From the NCBI GenBank assembly GCA_012840125.1, contig DULZ01000024.1, positions 1 through 48,552 on the forward strand: 48,552 bases of DNA, read 5' to 3'. This DNA is from Clostridia bacterium. Its GTDB lineage: Bacteria; Bacillota; DULZ01. Positions 45,182 through 48,552 of this stretch are shown here, piece by piece (positions within the stretch are counted from its first letter, which is position 1; each line of letters starts with the position of its first letter). The position numbers and the translations under genes were made by a program. The notes beneath the pieces were generated by a model. That model searched no databases, was not told where the DNA came from, and was given only the letters and a program-made list of their open reading frames with translations.

Positions 45182-46312
45182 ATGATGGGTCAGCTGGAAG
45201 AGATCATCATCCGGAAAGTTTTAAACGAGGGTCCGGTCAACTTCGCTTCTTTTATGGAATTAGCCCTCTATCATCCCGAGTACGGCTATTACACTAAACC
45301 GGGCAAGAAAATCGGCCGCCAGGGAGACTTTTACACCAGTGTCCATGTGAGCCACCTGTTTGGACAGGCCCTGGCGCGTCAGTTAATCCAGATGGGTTCC
45401 TTCTTGGGTTGGGAGGGGCTGGCGCTGGTAGAATACGGGGCCGGTGAGGGATTCTTGGCCAAGGATATCCTGGAGAGTTTTGCCAAGGAACGGCCGGAAC
45501 TGCAAGGCGGGGTTACATACTATATTTGCGAAAGAAGCCATTACATGCGTGAAGAGCAGCGCAGCTTGCTGCAGCCTTTTTTGTCGCAAGTAAGATGGAT
45601 TGATGACCTGGCGGCCGTCAACGGAGGCAAGCCTGTCAAAGGTATTGTTTTTTCCAACGAGTTGATTGATGCTTTCCCGGTTCACCGGGTGAAACTGGTG
45701 GACGGTGAACTGAAAGAAATCTATGTGGATTACCGGGACGGAGAGCTCGTGGAAATCCTGGGCCCCTTGTCTCACCCTCAATTGGCGGAGTATTTTCCTT
45801 TTCTTGGTTTTCAACTGGAAGAAGGACAAGAGGCGGAAATTAACCTCCGGGCCCTGGATTGGTTATCCCATATCGGCCGGTACCTGTTCTGTGGTTTTGT
45901 CCTGACCGTCGATTATGGCTATGAAGTCCGGGAATTGGCTCATCCCTTGCGCAGGGCCGGTACGGTGATGTGCTACCGGCAGCACCGGGCCGATGCAGAA
46001 CCCTTGAAAGACGTAGGGCTTAAGGACATCACCAGCCATGTTAATTTTAGCGCATTAATGAAATATGGTGAGCAGTATGGTTTCAAGACCACGGGCTTTA
46101 CCAATCAAATGAAATTCCTGGCAGGCTTGGGCGTAGGAAAAGCTCTGGAGGACCCTGATTTGAGCCCGTGGGAAAAGCAGAGAATGGCCTTAGCCCTGAA
46201 AGAGCTCTTAATGCCGGATCGCATGGGAGAGCGCTTTCGGGTACTAATCCAGCAAAAAGGACTGGATGAAATCCCGGACTTGCTGGGTCTAAAAGGGTTT
46301 TCTGTCATGTAA
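45182..46312 (+). CDS. SAM-dependent methyltransferase, MidA/NDUFAF7 family (DUF185)
   Basis: Predicted protein-arginine-type methyltransferase of 376 residues. Family landmarks are FMELALYHPEYGYYTKPG, IGRQGDFYTSVHVSHLFG, the SAM-binding LVEYGAGEGFLAKDIL, IVFSNELIDAFPVHRV, and LTVDYGYEVRELAHP. The mitochondrial relative methylates a complex I subunit; bacterial members have unknown targets. Start ATG 45182 or ATG 45185; both share the weak upstream AAGGACGG. It stands 42 bp after the stalk-domain gene and may be cotranscribed. Confidence 0.9.
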   Translation: MMGQLEEIIIRKVLNEGPVNFASFMELALYHPEYGYYTKPGKKIGRQGDFYTSVHVSHLFGQALARQLIQMGSFLGWEGLALVEYGAGEGFLAKDILESFAKERPELQGGVTYYICERSHYMREEQRSLLQPFLSQVRWIDDLAAVNGGKPVKGIVFSNELIDAFPVHRVKLVDGELKEIYVDYRDGELVEILGPLSHPQLAEYFPFLGFQLEEGQEAEINLRALDWLSHIGRYLFCGFVLTVDYGYEVRELAHPLRRAGTVMCYRQHRADAEPLKDVGLKDITSHVNFSALMKYGEQYGFKTTGFTNQMKFLAGLGVGKALEDPDLSPWEKQRMALALKELLMPDRMGERFRVLIQQKGLDEIPDLLGLKGFSVM

Positions 46313-46374
46313 CCGTGTTATTTGGCGGGTGATGGGCATATTAAGCGATGCTGCCAGGTATTGCAAGGCTGGTC

Positions 46375-46403
46375 TTGCTGGAATTGGCCCAGGTTGTTAT
46401 AAT
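46375..46403 (+). promoter_or_regulatory. Sigma-A promoter of speE-speB
   Basis: TTGCTG (46375-46380), 17-bp spacer, TATAAT (46398-46403). Confidence 0.7.
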
Positions 46404-46449
46404 AAGAATTCAGTGGCGTAATATTACCAAAGCTAAGGAGGAGACGTAA

Positions 46450-47283
46450 ATGGAAGGCTTGTGGTTCAGCGAATTGCAAACGCCGTCTTTGGCCATTTCC
46501 TGCCGCACAAAAGCCACTTTGCACAGTGAAAAGACGGAGTTTCAAGATTTAATGGTAATTGATACTGAGGCTTTCGGGCGCATGCTGTTGTTAGATGGTG
46601 TGATCCAGACGTCCGTCAAGGACGAGTTTGTTTACCACGAAATGATTACTCATGTGGCTTTGAATACGCTCAAGAATCCCAAGCGGGCCCTGGTCGTCGG
46701 CGGCGGCGACGGCGGAAGTATCAGGGAAATCCTCAAACATAAAAGTATTGAAAAGGCTACCCTGGTAGAAATCGACCGCAGGGTGGTGGAAGTGTCGAAA
46801 GAATACTTGCCGGAAATTTCCATTGGATTGCAGGATCCCCGGGTGGAAATAATCTTTGATGATGGGATTAAGCATGTGAAAGAACACAAGAACACTTATG
46901 ATTTAATCGTAGTGGATTCCACGGATCCCGTGGGGCCGGCGGTGGGGTTGTTTGCTAAGGAATTCTATGCTTCTGTGTATGAAGCCCTGACCGATGAAGG
47001 TATACTGGTGGCCCAGACCGAGTCCCCGTTCTTTAACGCCGATTTGATCAAGCGGGTCATGAAAGACGTCAGGGATATCTTCCCCATTGGCAAGCTCTTT
47101 TTGGCTCATATTCCTACTTATCCCGGCGGCTGCTGGTCGTTCACCCTGGGAAGCAAGAAATACGATCCGGAACAGGTGGACCCTGTAGGCATGCCGGAGC
47201 TGGATACGAAGTATTACTCTCCTGAAATTCATAAAGCTGCTTTTGTGCTGCCTCCTTTTGTAAAGGAAATCATTGAGGCTTAG
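46450..47283 (+). CDS. speE: Spermidine synthase (polyamine aminopropyltransferase)
   Basis: Transfers an aminopropyl group from decarboxylated S-adenosylmethionine to putrescine. The 277-residue protein is typical: [31 protein letters not shown] at the start, the nucleotide-binding [16 protein letters not shown] (about 82-97), the catalytic Asp region [11 protein letters not shown] (about 156-166), and [18 protein letters not shown] 46450 follows AAGGAGG. speB follows after 12 bp, giving a putrescine-to-spermidine unit. The decarboxylases for arginine and SAM are not in this window. Confidence 0.97.
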   Translation: MEGLWFSELQTPSLAISCRTKATLHSEKTEFQDLMVIDTEAFGRMLLLDGVIQTSVKDEFVYHEMITHVALNTLKNPKRALVVGGGDGGSIREILKHKSIEKATLVEIDRRVVEVSKEYLPEISIGLQDPRVEIIFDDGIKHVKEHKNTYDLIVVDSTDPVGPAVGLFAKEFYASVYEALTDEGILVAQTESPFFNADLIKRVMKDVRDIFPIGKLFLAHIPTYPGGCWSFTLGSKKYDPEQVDPVGMPELDTKYYSPEIHKAAFVLPPFVKEIIEA

Positions 47284-47295
47284 GGGGAGGCCGGC

Positions 47296-48180
47296 ATGCA
47301 TCCTTTTGTGCGCCGCAGCCTGGGTTTTATGGGAAGCCAGCCTGATTACGCAACGGCGGACTTTGTCTTGTTCGGTGTACCCATGGATTTCACCGTCAGT
47401 TTTCAGCCCGGTTCCCGTTTCGGCCCGCAGGCCATCAGGAATGTGTCAGAGGGGCTGGAGGAGTACAGCTTTTACCAGCACCGTTCCCTGGAGGAAGTGC
47501 GGTTCTTCGATGCCGGCGATGTGGACTTGCCCTTTGGCAACGTGAAGGCCAGTTTAGCACGCATTGAGGCAGTGGCCCAAGCCTGTCATGGGGATCGCAA
47601 GATCCCCATCGCTTTAGGCGGTGAACACCTGGTTACTTTGCCGCTGGTGCAAGGGGCGAAGGCTTTTTTCCCGGACCTGGCTGTGTTTCATTTTGACGCT
47701 CACGCCGACCTTAGGCAGGACTACCTTGGGGAGGAGTTGTCGCACGCCACGGTCATGTATCAAGTGGCCGGCCTGGTGGGGCCGGAAAACGTGTACCAAT
47801 TCGGCATTCGTTCCGGCACGGCTGAGGAATACAGTTTCGGCAAGAACAATACCAACTTTTTTGCCCACCGGGTGCTGGAACCCCTCCGGGGCGTTGTTGC
47901 AGACTGGGATGGGAGACCGGTCTATGTGACCGTTGATATCGATGTGGTTGATCCCGCTTTTGCCCCGGGTACCGGTACGCCCGAACCGGGAGGATGCTCT
48001 TCACAGGAAATACTGGAGGCTTTATTGCTGGTGATGAAACTGCCGGTAGTTGCCCTGGACATCGTAGAGGTGCTGCCGGACAAGGATGTATCCCAGCGGA
48101 CGGCTTTACTGGCGGCCAAACTGGTGCGGGAAGCATTGATCGGGCTCCAACTCAGGAAAGAAAAAACTTTTGACAAGTGA
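47296..48180 (+). CDS. speB: Agmatinase
   Basis: Hydrolyses agmatine to putrescine and urea with a two-manganese centre. The 294-residue protein has all metal ligands of the arginase family: LGGEHLVT (about 114-121), FHFDAHADLR (about 133-142), and VDIDVVDPAFAPGTGTPEPGG (about 214-234). LFGVPMDFTVSFQPGSRFGP near the N-terminus is typical of agmatinase. ATG 47296 is preceded by GGGGAGG at 7 nt. It is downstream of speE and supplies its substrate. Formiminoglutamase is a less likely alternative given this pairing. Confidence 0.96.
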   Translation: MHPFVRRSLGFMGSQPDYATADFVLFGVPMDFTVSFQPGSRFGPQAIRNVSEGLEEYSFYQHRSLEEVRFFDAGDVDLPFGNVKASLARIEAVAQACHGDRKIPIALGGEHLVTLPLVQGAKAFFPDLAVFHFDAHADLRQDYLGEELSHATVMYQVAGLVGPENVYQFGIRSGTAEEYSFGKNNTNFFAHRVLEPLRGVVADWDGRPVYVTVDIDVVDPAFAPGTGTPEPGGCSSQEILEALLLVMKLPVVALDIVEVLPDKDVSQRTALLAAKLVREALIGLQLRKEKTFDK

Positions 48181-48198
48181 TGGCCCTTGTGATAGAAT
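48170..48198 (+). promoter_or_regulatory. tRNA cluster promoter P1
   Basis: TTGACA (48170-48175), 17-bp spacer, TAGAAT (48193-48198). It begins inside the last codons of speB. The following sequence is GC-rich (cccggcggcggggcggg), as in stable-RNA promoters. Confidence 0.8.
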
Positions 48199-48237
48199 GA
48201 CGTTGCTGTCCCGGCGGCGGGGCGGGCAAAAATGTCT

Positions 48238-48266
48238 TTGACATTGGATAGCAATTTGTGTATAAT
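48238..48266 (+). promoter_or_regulatory. tRNA cluster promoter P2
   Basis: TTGACA (48238-48243), 17-bp spacer, TATAAT (48261-48266): a consensus promoter 14 bp before tRNA-Val. Confidence 0.9.
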
Positions 48267-48280
48267 AAACTTTGCATGAT

Positions 48281-48356
<76 letters not shown>

Positions 48357-48362
48357 CGGTAC

Positions 48363-48439
48363 GGAGCTGTAGTGTAGGGGTTTAACATGTCGGCCTGTCA
48401 CGCCGAAGATCGCGGGTTCGAATCCCGTCAGCTCCGCCA
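48363..48439 (+). tRNA. tRNA-Asp(GTC)
   Basis: Acceptor GGAGCTG pairs with CAGCTCC, followed by discriminator G and encoded CCA. The anticodon loop CTGTCAC gives GTC. It is 6 bp after tRNA-Val. Confidence 0.96.
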
Positions 48440-48450
48440 TCTTCTTTCCT

Positions 48451-48526
<76 letters not shown>

Positions 48527-48530
48527 TCAC

Positions 48531-48552
48531 GCGGAAGTAGCTCAGTGGTAGA
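48531..48552 (+). tRNA. Start of a fourth tRNA, probably tRNA-Gly (cut by window end)
   Basis: The sequence gcggaagtagctcagtggta matches the acceptor and D-arm start typical of bacterial tRNA-Gly. The anticodon is outside the window, so identity is probable rather than certain. Confidence 0.75.

Overview
The window looks like chromosome from an anaerobic, endospore-forming Firmicute of the class Clostridia, possibly a thermophile. The evidence is a complete cotJA-cotJB-cotJC spore-coat operon, strong Shine-Dalgarno sites with frequent GTG and TTG starts, TTGACA-17-TATAAT-type promoters, CCA-encoding tRNA genes, a proofreading-deficient-looking DNA polymerase I, and a gene pair resembling the di-myo-inositol-phosphate (thermoprotectant) pathway. 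The species cannot be named from the sequence alone. No rRNA, prophage or CRISPR array was seen.

Layout. 1-1.8 kb: an ISLre2-type transposase followed by a large imperfect hairpin. 1.9-3.1 kb: tRNA-Leu(CAA), a gene-poor stretch with terminators, and an SGNH hydrolase on the minus strand. 3.2-5.6 kb: an ArsR/SmtB repressor, then an ECF sigma factor with a membrane anti-sigma factor. 5.7-14.2 kb: polA-mutM-coaE-lytic transglycosylase, a nicotinate phosphoribosyltransferase-type gene, a peptide-type binding lipoprotein and an MctB/SteB-like coiled-coil protein. 14.2-20.5 kb: tRNA-Leu(GAG), a DUF362 protein, a family-21-like glycosyltransferase and a PHP phosphatase. These converge on a minus-strand operon of myo-inositol-1-phosphate synthase plus a fused nucleotidyltransferase/CDP-alcohol phosphotransferase. 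That operon has its own promoter and a leader of about 220 nt with an attenuator-like layout. Then comes initiator tRNA.

20.5-23 kb: a tetraprenyl-beta-curcumene synthase-like gene convergent with a long-chain polyprenyl diphosphate synthase, together a likely C35 terpenoid module. 23-27.7 kb: a polar amino-acid ABC transporter with a pyruvate-kinase-C-like protein, and a Na+/proline symporter. 27.7-28.8 kb: cotJABC. 28.8-31 kb: an unknown protein divergent from an Fsr-type MFS exporter. 31-34 kb: a secreted CAP-domain protein and aconitase. 34-35.8 kb: a Tat-exported iron-sulfur protein plus membrane cytochrome b, without a catalytic subunit. 35.8-41.9 kb: a beta-oxidation operon (TetR/FadR-like regulator, FadN, FadA, FadE) with a palindromic operator at its promoter. 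42-48.2 kb: ychF, an FmdB-type zinc ribbon, a regulator with three tandem helix-turn-helix domains, a secreted stalk-domain protein, a MidA-type methyltransferase, and speE-speB. 48.2 kb to the end: a tRNA cluster (Val, Asp, Phe, start of Gly) behind two tandem strong promoters.

The most interesting points are the inositol operon with its leader RNA, the C35 terpenoid pair with several short SD-led ORFs upstream, the near-identical inverted repeat built around the -35 box of two unlinked promoters, the triple-HTH regulator, and the orphan iron-sulfur/cytochrome b pair. All assignments come from reading the sequence by eye; no database search was run.
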